Assembly: GCA_029027985.1 (NCBI GenBank) | Contig: CP119076.1 | Coordinates: 4,772,422-4,836,421 of the forward strand | Length of the DNA stretch: 64,000 bases | Direction of reading: 5' to 3' | Source: Klebsiella aerogenes | Lineage (GTDB): Bacteria > Pseudomonadota > Gammaproteobacteria > Enterobacterales > Enterobacteriaceae | Part shown: in pieces, positions 42,569-54,546 of the stretch | How positions within the stretch are numbered: position 1 is the stretch's first letter | How the letters are laid out: the number at the start of each line of letters is the position of its first letter | Program-made: the position numbers and the translations under genes | The notes under the pieces: model-generated | Databases searched by the model: none | The model's input: the letters and a program-made list of their open reading frames with translations, nothing else | Told to the model about the DNA's origin: nothing

Positions 42569-44758
42569 ATGCTCTACAAAGGCGACACCCTGTACCTCGA
42601 CTGGCTGGAAGATGGCATTGCCGAACTGGTTTTTGATGCCCCAGGCTCGGTCAACAAGCTCGATACCGCAACCGTGGCCAGCCTCGGTCATGCGCTGGAC
42701 GTGCTCGAAAAGCAACAAGATCTCAAAGGGCTGCTGCTGCGCTCTGAAAAAGCGGCCTTTATCGTCGGCGCCGACATTACCGAATTCCTTTCGCTGTTCC
42801 TGGTGCCGGAAGAACAGCTGAGCCAGTGGCTGCACTTTGCCAATAGCGTCTTCAACCGCCTGGAAGATTTACCAGTCCCTACCCTGTCCGCAGTCAACGG
42901 CTATGCACTGGGCGGCGGCTGCGAATGCGTGCTGGCGACTGATTATCGCCTGGCGACGCCGGACCTGCGGATCGGCCTGCCGGAAACCAAACTGGGTATT
43001 ATGCCCGGCTTTGGCGGTTCCGTGCGCATGCCGCGCCTGCTCGGCGCCGATAGCGCGCTGGAAATTATCGCCGCAGGTAAAGACGTCGGCGCCGATCAAG
43101 CGCTGAAGATAGGTCTCGTCGATGGCATCGTGAACGCGGAAAAACTGCGTGATGGCGCACTGGCGATTCTGCGTCAGGCCATTAATGGCGACCTGGACTG
43201 GAAAGCTAAACGTCAGCCGAAGCTGGAACCGTTGAAGCTCAGCAAAATTGAAGCCGCCATGAGCTTCACCATCGCCAAAGGCATGGTCGCGCAAACTGCC
43301 GGTAAGCATTATCCGGCGCCGATCACCGCGGTGAAAACCATTGAAGCCGCCGCGCGCCTTGGCCGTGACGACGCACTGAAGCTGGAAAACCAAAGTTTTG
43401 TCCCGCTGGCGCACACTAACGAAGCGCGCGCGCTGGTCGGTATCTTCCTTAATGACCAGTACGTTAAAGCCAAAGCGAAAAAACTGACCAAAGATGTCGA
43501 CACGCCGAAGCACGCCGCCGTATTGGGCGCCGGTATTATGGGCGGCGGTATTGCTTACCAGTCGGCCTGGAAGGGTGTGCCGGTAGTCATGAAGGACATT
43601 AGCGACAAATCACTGACCCTGGGTATGACCGAAGCGGCGAAGCTGCTCAATAAACAGCTGGAGCGCGGCAAAATCGACGGCCTGAAGCTAGCCGGGGTAA
43701 TTAGCACCATCCAGCCGACGCTGGAATACAGTGGTTTTGATCGCGTAGATGTCGTCGTCGAAGCGGTGGTAGAAAACCCGAAAGTGAAGAAGGCGGTACT
43801 GGCGGAAACCGAAGAAAAAGTGCGCCCGGATACCGTGCTAGCCTCCAATACCTCAACCATTCCGATCGGCGAACTGGCAAGCGTTCTGCAGCGCCCGGAA
43901 AACTTCTGCGGTATGCACTTCTTTAACCCGGTACATCGTATGCCGTTGGTCGAAGTCATCCGCGGAGCAAAAACCTCGGATCAGACTATTGCCAAAGTTG
44001 TGGCCTGGGCCAGCAAAATGGGCAAGACGCCAATCGTGGTGAATGACTGCCCCGGATTCTTCGTTAACCGCGTGTTGTTCCCTTATTTTGCAGGATTCAG
44101 CCAGTTGCTGCGCGACGGCGCGGATTTCCGCAAAGTCGACAAAGTGATGGAAAAACAGTTTGGCTGGCCAATGGGCCCGGCCTATCTACTGGACGTCGTC
44201 GGCATCGATACCGCACACCATGCTCAAGCGGTTATGGCGGCGGGCTTCCCACAGCGGATGCAGAAAGATTATCGCGACGCTATCGACGCCCTGTTCGACG
44301 CCAATCGTTTCGGTCAGAAGAACGGCCTTGGCTTCTGGCGTTATAAAGAAGACAGCAAAGGTAAGCCGAAGAAAGAAGAAGATGCCGCTGTTGATAGCCT
44401 GCTGGCCGACGTCAGCCAGCCAAAGCGCGATTTCAGCGATGAAGAGATTATCGCCCGCATGATGATCCCAATGGTCAACGAAGTCGTCCGCTGCCTGGAA
44501 GAAGGCATCATCGCCAGCCCGGCGGAAGCGGATATGGCGCTGGTATACGGCCTGGGCTTCCCTCCGTTTCACGGCGGCGCGTTCCGCTGGCTGGACACCA
44601 TCGGTAGTGCGAAATATCTCGATATGGCACAGCAGTACCAGCACCTCGGCCCGCTTTACGCCGTGCCGGAGGGTCTGCGTAACAAAGCCCGTCATAACGA
44701 ACCGTATTATCCTCCAGTAGAACCAGCCCGCCCGGTTGGCGAACTGAAAACGGCTTAA
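42569..44758 (+). CDS. fadB: Fatty acid oxidation complex subunit alpha FadB
   Basis: FadB carries enoyl-CoA hydratase/isomerase (N-terminal) and 3-hydroxyacyl-CoA dehydrogenase (C-terminal) activities of aerobic beta-oxidation. The 729-residue protein has the crotonase segments GADITEFL and [20 protein letters not shown] with catalytic glutamates near 119 and 139, the NAD-binding [14 protein letters not shown] near 320, and the dehydrogenase histidine in [10 protein letters not shown]. It forms an alpha2beta2 complex with FadA, whose gene starts nine bases later. Confidence 0.98.
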   Translation: MLYKGDTLYLDWLEDGIAELVFDAPGSVNKLDTATVASLGHALDVLEKQQDLKGLLLRSEKAAFIVGADITEFLSLFLVPEEQLSQWLHFANSVFNRLEDLPVPTLSAVNGYALGGGCECVLATDYRLATPDLRIGLPETKLGIMPGFGGSVRMPRLLGADSALEIIAAGKDVGADQALKIGLVDGIVNAEKLRDGALAILRQAINGDLDWKAKRQPKLEPLKLSKIEAAMSFTIAKGMVAQTAGKHYPAPITAVKTIEAAARLGRDDALKLENQSFVPLAHTNEARALVGIFLNDQYVKAKAKKLTKDVDTPKHAAVLGAGIMGGGIAYQSAWKGVPVVMKDISDKSLTLGMTEAAKLLNKQLERGKIDGLKLAGVISTIQPTLEYSGFDRVDVVVEAVVENPKVKKAVLAETEEKVRPDTVLASNTSTIPIGELASVLQRPENFCGMHFFNPVHRMPLVEVIRGAKTSDQTIAKVVAWASKMGKTPIVVNDCPGFFVNRVLFPYFAGFSQLLRDGADFRKVDKVMEKQFGWPMGPAYLLDVVGIDTAHHAQAVMAAGFPQRMQKDYRDAIDALFDANRFGQKNGLGFWRYKEDSKGKPKKEEDAAVDSLLADVSQPKRDFSDEEIIARMMIPMVNEVVRCLEEGIIASPAEADMALVYGLGFPPFHGGAFRWLDTIGSAKYLDMAQQYQHLGPLYAVPEGLRNKARHNEPYYPPVEPARPVGELKTA

Positions 44759-45931
<1,173 letters not shown>

Positions 45932-45946
45932 GTAAAAAGCTCGACG

Positions 45947-45980
45947 CCATTATTGCCTGCCAGCCAACAGGCAATAATGG
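45947..45980 (+). repeat. Hairpin after fadA without T run
   Basis: A 13-bp perfect stem CCATTATTGCCTG/CAGGCAATAATGG with an eight-base loop begins 16 bases after the fadA stop. With no T run it is more likely a 3' end stabiliser than a terminator. The true terminator is the next hairpin. Confidence 0.65.
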
Positions 45981-46008
45981 AATTAGAGGGGGTTTAGTTG
46001 CCGTTCTT

Positions 46009-46036
46009 CCCGCCTGTCAGGGGCGGGTTTTTTATT
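46009..46036 (+). terminator. Intrinsic terminator of fadBA
   Basis: Stem CCCGCC/GGCGGG with a seven-base loop is followed by TTTTTTATTTT. It lies against the 3' end of the convergent fre gene. Confidence 0.85.
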
Positions 46037-46037
46037 T

Positions 46038-46739
46038 TCAGATAAAGGCAAATGCATCGCCGAACAGGCGATCTTCGCGCGCGCCGCGTTCATTGCAGAA
46101 CAGATCGCGGGCAATCTTAGCCATCTCAAAACGTCCGGCGATATAGATATCATGCTCCGCCAGCGTACCGTAGTCCTGCAGCACGGCAGTCAACACGGTT
46201 CCGGAACGGCCGCGCCATCCTTCTTCCGGCTGCTCGACAACCGGTTCGATGCGCAGATTCGGATGCTTCACACTTAACGCTTCCAGCTCGGCTAAATCGT
46301 ACAGGTGCTTGGCCTCGCGTCCGCCCCAGTAGATAGCGATATCACGGTTCGGATTACGCGCCAGCGCAGTTAACAGAATAGAACGCACATAAGAGAAACC
46401 GGTGCCGCCAGCGATCAGGATCAGCGGACGGTCTTCATCATCGCGCAGCCAGGCTTCGCCATGCGGAATATCAACCTCAATTTCACGCTCTTTCAGGATG
46501 CGATCCATGACCGCCATCGCATACAGATTGAGTTCGGAGGCGCCGATATGCAGCTCGATAAACTCGTGTTCCGACGGCGTAGAAGCCATAGAGAACGGAC
46601 GTTTGTCGCGCTCATCCATCACCACCATCAGATACTGGCCAGCGCGGAAAGAGAATGCCGCTTCCGGTACTAATCGAACACGATATACGGTATCGGTAAT
46701 CGCCTCCACCGAGGTCACTTTACAGCTTAAGGTTGTCAT
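46038..46739 (-). CDS. fre: NAD(P)H-flavin reductase Fre
   Basis: Fre reduces free flavins with NAD(P)H, supplying for example UbiD-related FMN chemistry and ferric reduction. The 233-residue protein is of ferredoxin-reductase type, with the flavin motif RPFSMAS, the [12 protein letters not shown] nucleotide loop and IYIAGRFEM near the end. It is downstream of ubiD on the same strand with 55 bases between. Length matches E. coli. Confidence 0.96.
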   Translation of the reverse strand: MTTLSCKVTSVEAITDTVYRVRLVPEAAFSFRAGQYLMVVMDERDKRPFSMASTPSEHEFIELHIGASELNLYAMAVMDRILKEREIEVDIPHGEAWLRDDEDRPLILIAGGTGFSYVRSILLTALARNPNRDIAIYWGGREAKHLYDLAELEALSVKHPNLRIEPVVEQPEEGWRGRSGTVLTAVLQDYGTLAEHDIYIAGRFEMAKIARDLFCNERGAREDRLFGDAFAFI

Positions 46740-46794
46740 GCGTCCCCTCTGTCGGGTCTATAGAGCAAAACAGCGGCGTTAGCCCCGCTTACTG

Positions 46795-48264
46795 TTATTT
46801 AAAGATGGCCAGTTCATCCCAGATGGCGTCGATGCGTGCCGTCACCTCAGGATCTTTTTTGATTGGACGACCCCATTCACGCTGGGTTTCGCCAGGCCAT
46901 TTATTTGTGGCATCCAGCCCCATTTTTGAACCCAGGCCGGAAACCGGCGAGGCAAAATCCAGATAATCTATTGGCGTATTTTCTACCAGTACCGTATCAC
47001 GAGCCGGGTCCATACGGGTAGTAATCGCCCAAATCACATCGTTCCAGTCACGCGCGTTAACGTCGTCATCGCAGACAATCACGAATTTGGTGTACATGAA
47101 CTGACGCAGGAACGACCAGACGCCCATCATCACGCGCTTGGCATGGCCTGCATACTGCTTTTTCATGGTGACCACCGCCAGACGATAAGAACACCCTTCC
47201 GGCGGCAGATAGAAGTCGACGATTTCCGGGAACTGTTTTTGCAGAATCGGCACGAAGACTTCATTCAGCGCCACGCCCAGCACCGCAGGTTCATCCGGCG
47301 GACGACCGGTGTAGGTTGAATGATAAATCGCATCTTCGCGCTGGGTAATGTGGGTCACCGTAAAGACCGGGAAGCTGTCCACTTCATTGTAATAACCGGT
47401 GTGGTCGCCATAAGGACCTTCTGGCGCCATTTCCCCCGCCTCAATGTAGCCTTCGAGCACAATCTCTGCGCTAGCCGGCACTTCCAGGTCGTTGGAGACG
47501 CACTTCACCACTTCGGTCTTGGTTCCACGCAGCAGGCCTGCAAAGGCATATTCCGACAACGTATCGGGAACCGGCGTCACCGCGCCGAGAATGGTGGCCG
47601 GATCGGCGCCAAGCGCGACGGAAACCGGGAAGCGCTCGCCGGGATGCGCCGCACACCACTCCTGAAAATCCAGGGCGCCGCCGCGGTGGGATAACCAACG
47701 CATAATGAGTTTGTTTTTGCCGATCAGCTGCTGGCGATAAATACCCAGATTCTGCCGCTCTTTGTGCGGCCCACGAGTCACCGTCAGCCCCCAGGTAATC
47801 AGCGGCGCGGCATCTTCCGGCCAGCAGGTCATAATCGGGATGGTGCTGAGGTCGACATCATCGCCCTGGATGATTTTTTGCTGACAAGGCGCGCCGCGCA
47901 GGCGTTTGGTCGGCATATTCAGCACCTGTTTGAACTGCGGAAGCTTATCAAACAGGTCGCGGAAGCCTTTTGGCGGCTCTGGCTCTTTCAGGAAGGCCAA
48001 TAATTTCCCCACTTCCCGCAGCGAGCTGACATCCTCCTGGCCCATACCCAACGCCACGCGACGCGGGGTGCCGAACAGGTTGCACAGCACCGGCATCGAG
48101 TAGCCTTTCGGGTTTTCAAACAACAGCGCCGGGCCGCCAGCACGCAAAGTGCGATCGGCAATTTCAGTAATTTCCAGGTGCGGATCGACCGGCAACGTTA
48201 TCCGTTTCAGTTCGCCCTGCTGCTCAAGTAATGTCAGAAAGTCGCGTAGATCGTGGTATTTCAT
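46795..48264 (-). CDS. ubiD: 4-hydroxy-3-polyprenylbenzoate decarboxylase UbiD
   Basis: UbiD uses prenylated FMN to decarboxylate octaprenyl-4-hydroxybenzoate in ubiquinone synthesis. The 489-residue protein has the conserved blocks [28 protein letters not shown] with the catalytic ERE-type acid set, and [16 protein letters not shown]. It is a few residues shorter at the C-terminus than the E. coli protein. It is divergent from rfaH across 177 bases. Confidence 0.96.
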   Translation of the reverse strand: MKYHDLRDFLTLLEQQGELKRITLPVDPHLEITEIADRTLRAGGPALLFENPKGYSMPVLCNLFGTPRRVALGMGQEDVSSLREVGKLLAFLKEPEPPKGFRDLFDKLPQFKQVLNMPTKRLRGAPCQQKIIQGDDVDLSTIPIMTCWPEDAAPLITWGLTVTRGPHKERQNLGIYRQQLIGKNKLIMRWLSHRGGALDFQEWCAAHPGERFPVSVALGADPATILGAVTPVPDTLSEYAFAGLLRGTKTEVVKCVSNDLEVPASAEIVLEGYIEAGEMAPEGPYGDHTGYYNEVDSFPVFTVTHITQREDAIYHSTYTGRPPDEPAVLGVALNEVFVPILQKQFPEIVDFYLPPEGCSYRLAVVTMKKQYAGHAKRVMMGVWSFLRQFMYTKFVIVCDDDVNARDWNDVIWAITTRMDPARDTVLVENTPIDYLDFASPVSGLGSKMGLDATNKWPGETQREWGRPIKKDPEVTARIDAIWDELAIFK

Positions 48265-48441
48265 GGAGTTATTATTGACCTCTATACAAGCGGCTGATTA
48301 TACGATTTTCGCCGCAACGATGCTGTACTTTTGTTAAATTAGCGTAAAAGAACATGCTATTTACGCTTCCGCTTACAATGGTTTTCGCGATTGTTCCGGG
48401 CTTTTGTTATGCTTGCAGGTAGTAAAGCGGAAAGAGTTATT

Positions 48442-48930
48442 ATGCAAGCCTGGTACTTACTTTATTGCAAACGTGGGCAGCTTCAACGCGCCCAGGAACA
48501 CCTTGAACGTCAGGCAGTCAATTGTCTGATGCCGACGATCGCGCTGGAAAAAATCATCCGCGGTAAACGCACCACGGTCAGCGAGCCTTTGTTCCCGAAC
48601 TATCTGTTCGTCGAATTCGATCCGGAAGTTATCCATACCACCACCATCAGCGCAACACGCGGGGTGAACAGCTTTGTACGCTTCGGCGCGCAACCTGCCA
48701 TGGTGCCCTCAGAGGTTATTCACCAGCTTTCCATCTATAAGCCGGAAGGGATAACCGACCCGGAAACGCCCCATGAAGGCGACAACGTGTTGATCACCGA
48801 CGGCGCTTTTGAAGGCCTGCAGGCTATCTTCACCGAACCCGATGGTGAAGCCCGCTCTATGTTGTTGCTCAACCTCCTCAACAAGCAGGTCCTGCAAAGC
48901 GTTAAAAATACCGACTTCTATAAAATTTGA
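48442..48930 (+). CDS. rfaH: Transcription antitermination factor RfaH
   Basis: RfaH is a NusG paralogue recruited at ops sites, promoting long operons for LPS core, capsule and pili. The ATG at 48442 gives the standard 162 residues beginning [14 protein letters not shown]; the frame upstream is not supported. The N-terminal NGN domain and the C-terminal KOW domain ([19 protein letters not shown]) are both intact. The gene converges on tatD, with eight bases between stops. Confidence 0.96.
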   Translation: MQAWYLLYCKRGQLQRAQEHLERQAVNCLMPTIALEKIIRGKRTTVSEPLFPNYLFVEFDPEVIHTTTISATRGVNSFVRFGAQPAMVPSEVIHQLSIYKPEGITDPETPHEGDNVLITDGAFEGLQAIFTEPDGEARSMLLLNLLNKQVLQSVKNTDFYKI

Positions 48931-48938
48931 TGGTGCGG

Positions 48939-49721
48939 TTAAAAGCGCACGCCAAATAGCTTCCTGACGTTCGCATCCGTAACCTCTTCCAGCCATTGCG
49001 CTTCCTCGCCGCGCCAACCCGCAACGCTTGCCAGAATATGCGGCAGATAAGCGGGTTCATTACGCCGCGAGGAGGGCTTTGGTTTCATGTCGCGTGGCAA
49101 CAGATATGGCGCGTCGGTCTCCAGCAGCAAACAATCCGCCGGAATATCCGGCAGCAGCTCACGTAGCTCCAGACCGCGCCGCTCATCGCACACCCAACCG
49201 GTAATACCAATGAATAACCCGCGATCCAGACATTCACGGACTTCCGCGCGGCTACCGGTAAAGCAATGCAAAACGGCGCCAGGCAGCTTATCCAGCCAGG
49301 GTTTCAGCAGCGCCAGAAAACGCTCATGGGCATCGCGGCAATGTAAAAATACCGGCATCGACAGCTCGGCCGCCAGCGCCAATTGGGCGCTAAACGCCTT
49401 CTCCTGCTCTTGCGGCGTTGAAAAATTACGGTTGAAGTCGAGACCGCACTCGCCAATCGCCACCACCTGCGGCTCGCGGGCCAACGAATGAATGTCATCG
49501 GCGACCGACTCAGTCCAGGTGCTGCTATCGTGCGGATGGACGCCCGCAGTAGACCAGCAGTTGGCGTAGCGGCTGGCTAACTTTTGCGCCTGCTGACTCT
49601 CATGCAGATTGGTGCCGGTCAGCAGCATCCCGTGGACCCCTGCTACCTGGGCGCGCGCCACCACCTCATCGTGGTCGCGGGCAAACTGCGAGCTGGTCAG
49701 GTTCACGCCAATATCAAACAT
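48939..49721 (-). CDS. tatD: TatD-family metal-dependent deoxyribonuclease
   Basis: TatD is a TIM-barrel metallohydrolase with 3'-5' exonuclease activity; it is not part of the Tat translocon despite its place. The 260-residue protein from 49721 has the metal ligands in [36 protein letters not shown] and [10 protein letters not shown] prefer this start because GGAG lies five bases upstream; an ATG at 49733 has none. It follows tatABC. Confidence 0.93.
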   Translation of the reverse strand: MFDIGVNLTSSQFARDHDEVVARAQVAGVHGMLLTGTNLHESQQAQKLASRYANCWSTAGVHPHDSSTWTESVADDIHSLAREPQVVAIGECGLDFNRNFSTPQEQEKAFSAQLALAAELSMPVFLHCRDAHERFLALLKPWLDKLPGAVLHCFTGSRAEVRECLDRGLFIGITGWVCDERRGLELRELLPDIPADCLLLETDAPYLLPRDMKPKPSSRRNEPAYLPHILASVAGWRGEEAQWLEEVTDANVRKLFGVRF

Positions 49722-49737
49722 CTCGACTCCCATATGA

Positions 49738-49759
49738 CAACCGCCCTGACGGGCGGTTG
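49738..49759 (-). terminator. Hairpin between tatC and tatD
   Basis: A 9-bp perfect stem CAACCGCCC/GGGCGGTTG with loop TGAC lies in the tatC-tatD gap. It lacks a T run and probably attenuates rather than blocks transcription into tatD. Confidence 0.5.
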
Positions 49760-49762
49760 ATA

Positions 49763-50539
49763 TTATGACTCTTCTTTGTGCTCCGCCTCTTCAGCGGCGG
49801 CATCTTCATCACGCGTCAGGCGCTTGCCGGTGTAGAAACGGGCAAAGAATACCCCGACTTCGAACAGCAAGTACATTGGGATCGCCAACAACGTTTGCGA
49901 GAATACGTCCGGCGGCGTCAGCAGCATACCGACAACGAAAGCGCCCACCAGGACATAGGGCCGTTTTTTACGTAAGTCTTCCGGCGTTGTCACCCCCATC
50001 CAACACAGCAGGACGATAGCGACCGGTACTTCAAACGACACACCAAAGGCCATAAACAGCGCCATGACAAAATCGAGATAGCTGCGGATATCGGTGGAAA
50101 CCAGTACTCCTTCCGGCGCGGCATGGGTCAGGAAGCCGAATGCCAGCGGGAAGACCACGAAGTAGGCAAAAGCCATCCCGATATAGAACAGCAGCGTGCT
50201 GGAGACCAACAGCGGCATCACCAGGCGGCGTTCATGTTTGTACAACGCCGGGGCGATAAAGGCCCACACCTGGTACAAAATGACCGGAACCGACAGGATC
50301 ACTGACACCATAAAGGTCAGTTTGATCGGCGTGAAGAATGGAGAGGCGACATCCGTGGCGATCATCGTCGCGCCTACCGGCATTTTGCTGATAAGCGGAG
50401 CAGACACCAACTGATAGATATCATTGGCGAAATAAACCAGCGCCAGGAAGATCACCAGGATAGCAATAATACTGTTGAGCAGGCGCTTACGCAGCTCAAT
50501 CAGATGTGAAATTAGCGGTTGAGTATCGTCTACGCCCAT
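49763..50539 (-). CDS. tatC: Sec-independent protein translocase subunit TatC
   Basis: TatC is the receptor that binds twin-arginine signals such as the one on FdoG in this window. The 258-residue polytopic protein has the conserved N-terminus [14 protein letters not shown] with the key HLxELRxR motif and six hydrophobic segments. The C-terminus is acidic ([15 protein letters not shown]). It follows tatB by two bases. Confidence 0.97.
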   Translation of the reverse strand: MGVDDTQPLISHLIELRKRLLNSIIAILVIFLALVYFANDIYQLVSAPLISKMPVGATMIATDVASPFFTPIKLTFMVSVILSVPVILYQVWAFIAPALYKHERRLVMPLLVSSTLLFYIGMAFAYFVVFPLAFGFLTHAAPEGVLVSTDIRSYLDFVMALFMAFGVSFEVPVAIVLLCWMGVTTPEDLRKKRPYVLVGAFVVGMLLTPPDVFSQTLLAIPMYLLFEVGVFFARFYTGKRLTRDEDAAAEEAEHKEES

Positions 50540-50541
50540 TT

Positions 50542-51078
50542 TTACGGTTTATCACTCGATGCGGGGGAAGAATCTGGCGCTGCCGCGGCGGCTTTTTCTT
50601 TGGCCGCCGGAACTTCAGCCGGCGAAGCGGGTTGCTCATCGACAGCGGTTTCCGGCGTATGAACCGGGGCGCTGGCCTGGTGTTCAGCCGTAGCCGGCGT
50701 GACATCCTGGCGTTGCGCTTCGCTGCCTTCGACCACCGGGTTATGGATGGTGTTCGCTTCGTCGCTTGCTTTCTCAGGATCGTGGGCGGTATAGGAACGC
50801 TTCATGGATTCGGCCGCTTCGCGCAGTTCATCCATCGAGGCTTTTAACTCCGGGGTCAGGTTATCCAGACTGGCCTTCTCCACCTTCTTCAGGCTCTCCT
50901 GAAACTCCTGCAGTTTTAGCTCCTGGGCAAGCTCATTTTGTACCGTGGTCGCCAGCGAGCGCAACGTCCGGATCCAGCCAGCCACCGTTTTAACGGCAAC
51001 AGGTAGTCGCTGTGGCCCCAATACGATGAGGCCAATCACGAACACCAGCAATAGTTCACTAAAACCGATATCGAACAC
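50542..51078 (-). CDS. tatB: Sec-independent protein translocase subunit TatB
   Basis: TatB pairs with TatC to form the signal-binding complex. The 178-residue protein has one N-terminal membrane helix ([21 protein letters not shown]) with the conserved glutamate, then an amphipathic helix ([18 protein letters not shown]) and a long Ala/Pro-rich tail. It follows tatA by three bases. Confidence 0.97.
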   Translation of the reverse strand: MFDIGFSELLLVFVIGLIVLGPQRLPVAVKTVAGWIRTLRSLATTVQNELAQELKLQEFQESLKKVEKASLDNLTPELKASMDELREAAESMKRSYTAHDPEKASDEANTIHNPVVEGSEAQRQDVTPATAEHQASAPVHTPETAVDEQPASPAEVPAAKEKAAAAAPDSSPASSDKP

Positions 51079-51081
51079 GAA

Positions 51082-51333
51082 TTACACCTGCTCTTTGTCG
51101 TGGCGTTTTGTCTCGTCTTTCTTTGCATCATCTTGTTTATCAGCGATAGTCTTCGCTGCAAAATCTGCATCTGGCGTGGATTTCTCTGACTTTTCATCAT
51201 CGCCCATGGCCTTTTTAAAGCCTTTGATCGATGCGCCTAAATCCGACCCCAGCGAGCTCAGCTTCTTCGTCCCGAAAAGCAGAACTACGATGACGACAAC
51301 AATTAACAACTGCCAAATACTGATACCACCCAT
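51082..51333 (-). CDS. tatA: Sec-independent protein translocase subunit TatA
   Basis: TatA oligomers form the translocation path. The 83-residue protein from 51333 starts [20 protein letters not shown], followed by the hinge FGTKKL and amphipathic helix [19 protein letters not shown], then a charged tail. The longer frame starting MYNALSLF is upstream leader sequence. A -10-like TATAAT lies on this strand at 51373-51378, so the operon may have its own promoter after ubiB. Confidence 0.96.
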   Translation of the reverse strand: MGGISIWQLLIVVVIVVLLFGTKKLSSLGSDLGASIKGFKKAMGDDEKSEKSTPDADFAAKTIADKQDDAKKDETKRHDKEQV

Positions 51334-51464
51334 ACACGTTCCCCTATGACAGATGATGAATAATGAGAGCGCATTATACACGTCATCCGGTGAGCCGCCT
51401 CTCTGTCAGGCCGCTCACATGACTTCGCGCAAGAATCAATGCGCCAGGATAAACGCGAAACCCC

Positions 51465-53105
51465 TCAGCGCGTCTTTCGCCAGCCCATAAGCCAGGTCAC
51501 CACGCCGCCAGCCATCAGCCAGCCTGGCATCATGCCCCACTCCGGGCGGTGGATAAATAACAGCGTACCGCTTAAAAGCAAAACGGCGCCTATACCAAAC
51601 AGATAGCGGGACTGTCCCTGGCGAACGTGTCGCACCTGGACGTCGCGCATGATGGTATCGACGCTGGTCTGCAGCTGTTTGCTCTGCTGCAAGCTTTGGT
51701 ACACCAGCTCAGGTATTTCCGGCATCCGCTCAATCCAGAACGGCGCTTTTTCTTTAAACGCACGCACCAGCGCAGGAATACCAACCTGATCCTTAATCCA
51801 CGACTCAAGAAAAGGTTTCGCCGTTTTCCACAAGTCTAACTGAGGATAGAGCTGACGGCCTACCCCTTCTACGTAAAGTAATGTCTTCTGAAGCAAAACC
51901 AGCTGCGGTTGCACTTCCATATTGAAACGGCGGGCGGTATTAAACAGATTCAACAGCACATGGCCAAAGGAGATTTCCGCCAGCGGCTTCTCAAAGATAG
52001 GCTCGCAAACCGTGCGAATGGCAAATTCGAACTCTTCGACATTGGTATCAGGCGGAACCCAACCGGAATCCACATGCAGCTCGGCAACCTTACGGTAATC
52101 TCGATTGAAGAAAGCAATGAAGTTTTCCGCCAGATAGCGCTTATCGTCTTTATTCAGAGAGCCGACGATACCACAGTCAATACCGATATATTGCGGATTT
52201 TCCGGATGATCGTAGCTCACGAAAATATTGCCCGGGTGCATGTCGGCATGGAAGAAACTGTCGCGGAAAACCTGAGTAAAGAAGACCTGTACACCGCGCT
52301 CCGCCAGCAACTGCATGTTGGTGCCCTGCGCTTCCAGCGCCTCGACGTCTGAGACCGGGATGCCGTAGATCCGTTCCATCACCATCATACCTTCGCTACA
52401 GTAGTCGGAATACACTTCCGGCACGTAGAGCATCGGGCTCTCTTCGAAGTTGCGTCGTAGTTGAATCGCATTAGCGGACTCGCGCAGCAGGTTCAGTTCG
52501 TCCATCAGCGTTTTTTCATATTCGCGGACGACTTCCTGCGGACGCAAACGGCGGCCATCCGGCAGCAGGAGAGGAACCCAACGCGCCAGGCGGTAGATCA
52601 ACTTCATGTCCGCTTTAATGATCGGCAGGATATCCGGGCGGATCACCTTGATGACCACTTCTTTGCCGTTATCTTTCAGACGCGCGGTATGTACCTGAGC
52701 AATAGACGCGGACGCCAGCGGCTCAATGTCGAAATCGTCGAACCAGGCTTCGACGGGCAGTCCGCCCATAGCTTGCTCGATCTGTTGCTTAGCCAGTTTG
52801 CCGTCGAAAGGCGCGACGCGGTCCTGCAACAACGCCAGCTGATCGGCGATTTGCGGCGGGAACAAGTCACGGCGGGTAGAAAGCATCTGGCCAAACTTAA
52901 TCCATACCGGCCCCAGTTCCTGCAGCGCCAGCCGTAAGCGTTCACCGAGCGGTTTTTCTTTGTGGCGATTCGGCATCCAGAACAACATTCGCCGCCAGAT
53001 ACGCAGCGGCAGCGTGATACGCATTTTGGGAATGAGCTCATCGAGCCCGTAACTCAAAAAGGTGCGGACGATAAAATACAGGCGCCGTAATTCTCCTGGC
53101 GTCAT
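51465..53105 (-). CDS. ubiB: Ubiquinone biosynthesis ATPase/kinase-like protein UbiB
   Basis: UbiB belongs to the ADCK/Coq8 atypical kinase family and supports ubiquinone synthesis, probably by handling lipid intermediates. The 546-residue protein has the KxGQ motif in [15 protein letters not shown], the alanine-rich loop [18 protein letters not shown] and IGIDCGIVG, and two C-terminal membrane segments ([17 protein letters not shown] and [13 protein letters not shown]). Its start overlaps the ubiJ stop by four bases. Confidence 0.97.
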   Translation of the reverse strand: MTPGELRRLYFIVRTFLSYGLDELIPKMRITLPLRIWRRMLFWMPNRHKEKPLGERLRLALQELGPVWIKFGQMLSTRRDLFPPQIADQLALLQDRVAPFDGKLAKQQIEQAMGGLPVEAWFDDFDIEPLASASIAQVHTARLKDNGKEVVIKVIRPDILPIIKADMKLIYRLARWVPLLLPDGRRLRPQEVVREYEKTLMDELNLLRESANAIQLRRNFEESPMLYVPEVYSDYCSEGMMVMERIYGIPVSDVEALEAQGTNMQLLAERGVQVFFTQVFRDSFFHADMHPGNIFVSYDHPENPQYIGIDCGIVGSLNKDDKRYLAENFIAFFNRDYRKVAELHVDSGWVPPDTNVEEFEFAIRTVCEPIFEKPLAEISFGHVLLNLFNTARRFNMEVQPQLVLLQKTLLYVEGVGRQLYPQLDLWKTAKPFLESWIKDQVGIPALVRAFKEKAPFWIERMPEIPELVYQSLQQSKQLQTSVDTIMRDVQVRHVRQGQSRYLFGIGAVLLLSGTLLFIHRPEWGMMPGWLMAGGVVTWLMGWRKTR

Positions 53106-53707
53106 TTGCCCTCCAGCGTTTCCAGCCGTTTTTCCAGTGCGGCCAGCGTACGTTCTACGGCAGCAGACTCTTCAGCAAACCAGGCCATTTCCAGCGGGCC
53201 CGGCGCCAATCGCCACTCTTCAGTAATCGCTTCGGCGACATAACGCTGTTGGCTCTGCACGCCCTTCAGCAGGAAACGAGCGCCGCCGCGCAGGACTTTG
53301 CTAACGCCTTCCGCCACGATATCGCCGGTATACGGCGCCAGCAATTCTGCCGGGTCGAACTCCGCTAGATCGCACAGCGACACCATATTCTGCACAACCT
53401 GCAGGTCACCCTGCACTTCCAGATCGCCGCTGCGAATCAACGCGGTCAGCTGTTGGCGGTTGCGCAGCTGCGGCAGCACGCTCAGACGGGTAATGACGGT
53501 ACAGTCGGCCTCGCCTTCCCATGCGCCAAGCACGTCGATTTGCTGCTCGCTATAAGCCAGCACAACAGGCGCCGATAGCTCTTTAAGCTCTACACGCAGG
53601 ACTTTCCCCAGCAGGCGCTGACGCGCCGGCTTGAGCGCGCGATCGCGCCAGAGAAAAGTATTCAGAACCGTTTCAATACCGGCAGTAACCAGTGGTGCGA
53701 AAGGCAT
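53102..53707 (-). CDS. ubiJ: Ubiquinone biosynthesis accessory factor UbiJ
   Basis: UbiJ has an SCP2-like lipid-binding fold and scaffolds the soluble Ubi complex. The 201-residue protein begins [20 protein letters not shown] and ends in a coiled-coil-like [17 protein letters not shown]. It lies 13 bases after ubiE and overlaps ubiB. In E. coli a small RNA, EsrE, is reported from the 3' part of this gene; I cannot confirm it from sequence alone. Confidence 0.95.
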   Translation of the reverse strand: MPFAPLVTAGIETVLNTFLWRDRALKPARQRLLGKVLRVELKELSAPVVLAYSEQQIDVLGAWEGEADCTVITRLSVLPQLRNRQQLTALIRSGDLEVQGDLQVVQNMVSLCDLAEFDPAELLAPYTGDIVAEGVSKVLRGGARFLLKGVQSQQRYVAEAITEEWRLAPGPLEMAWFAEESAAVERTLAALEKRLETLEGK

Positions 53708-53720
53708 AACGTCCCTCCTG

Positions 53721-54476
53721 TCAGAACTTATAGCCGCGGTGTAGCGCGACGATACCTGCCGTCAGGTTGTAGTAATCGACGCTTTCAAAACCGGCTTCCT
53801 GCATCATGTCTTTCAGGGTGTCCTGATCGGGGTGCATACGGATGGATTCTGCCAGATAGCGATAGCTTTCTGCATCGTTCGCTACCAGTTCGCCAACTTT
53901 CGGCAGTACATGGAAGGAGTAAGCGTCGTAGGCTTTGCTCAGCGGATCGAGAATCGGCTTGGAGAACTCCAGCACCAGCAGGCGTCCGCCGGGCTTCAGT
54001 ACGCGGTACATCGAGCGCAGCGCTTTGTCCTTATCGGTGACGTTACGCAGGCCAAAGGAAATGGTGATGCAGTCAAAGGTGTTATCGGCGAATGGCAGCG
54101 CTTCGGCGTTGGCTTGAACGTACTCGACGTTGCCAACGATACCAATGTTGCGCAGCTTTTCGCGGCCCATTTTGAGCATCGAATCGTTGATATCGGCAAG
54201 CATAACGCGGCCGGTTTCGCCAACCAAACGGGAGAACTTCGCCGTCAGGTCACCGGTGCCGCCCGCCAGATCCAGCACAGTCTGCCCACGGCGCACGCCG
54301 CTGCAGTCGATGGTGAAGCGCTTCCACAAGCGATGAATACCGAACGACATCAAATCGTTCATCACATCATATTTTGCAGCGACAGAATGGAATACATGCG
54401 CCACCATGTCCGCCTTCTGCTCTTTGGCTACCGTCTGAAAGCCAAAATGCGTCGTTTCTTGTGAATCCTCAACCAT
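53721..54476 (-). CDS. ubiE: Ubiquinone/menaquinone C-methyltransferase UbiE
   Basis: UbiE methylates demethylmenaquinol and the ubiquinone precursor DDMQH2 using SAM. The 251-residue protein has SAM motif [15 protein letters not shown] near residue 68, [25 protein letters not shown] and the family motif [12 protein letters not shown]. It heads ubiE-ubiJ-ubiB, 70 bases after rmuC. Confidence 0.97.
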   Translation of the reverse strand: MVEDSQETTHFGFQTVAKEQKADMVAHVFHSVAAKYDVMNDLMSFGIHRLWKRFTIDCSGVRRGQTVLDLAGGTGDLTAKFSRLVGETGRVMLADINDSMLKMGREKLRNIGIVGNVEYVQANAEALPFADNTFDCITISFGLRNVTDKDKALRSMYRVLKPGGRLLVLEFSKPILDPLSKAYDAYSFHVLPKVGELVANDAESYRYLAESIRMHPDQDTLKDMMQEAGFESVDYYNLTAGIVALHRGYKF

Positions 54477-54546
54477 CTCTATGCCCGCTTACCTATCAAG
54501 AAAATGTTCAGCGAGTGTAACAGATTCAGGCCATTTCCCATACGGT

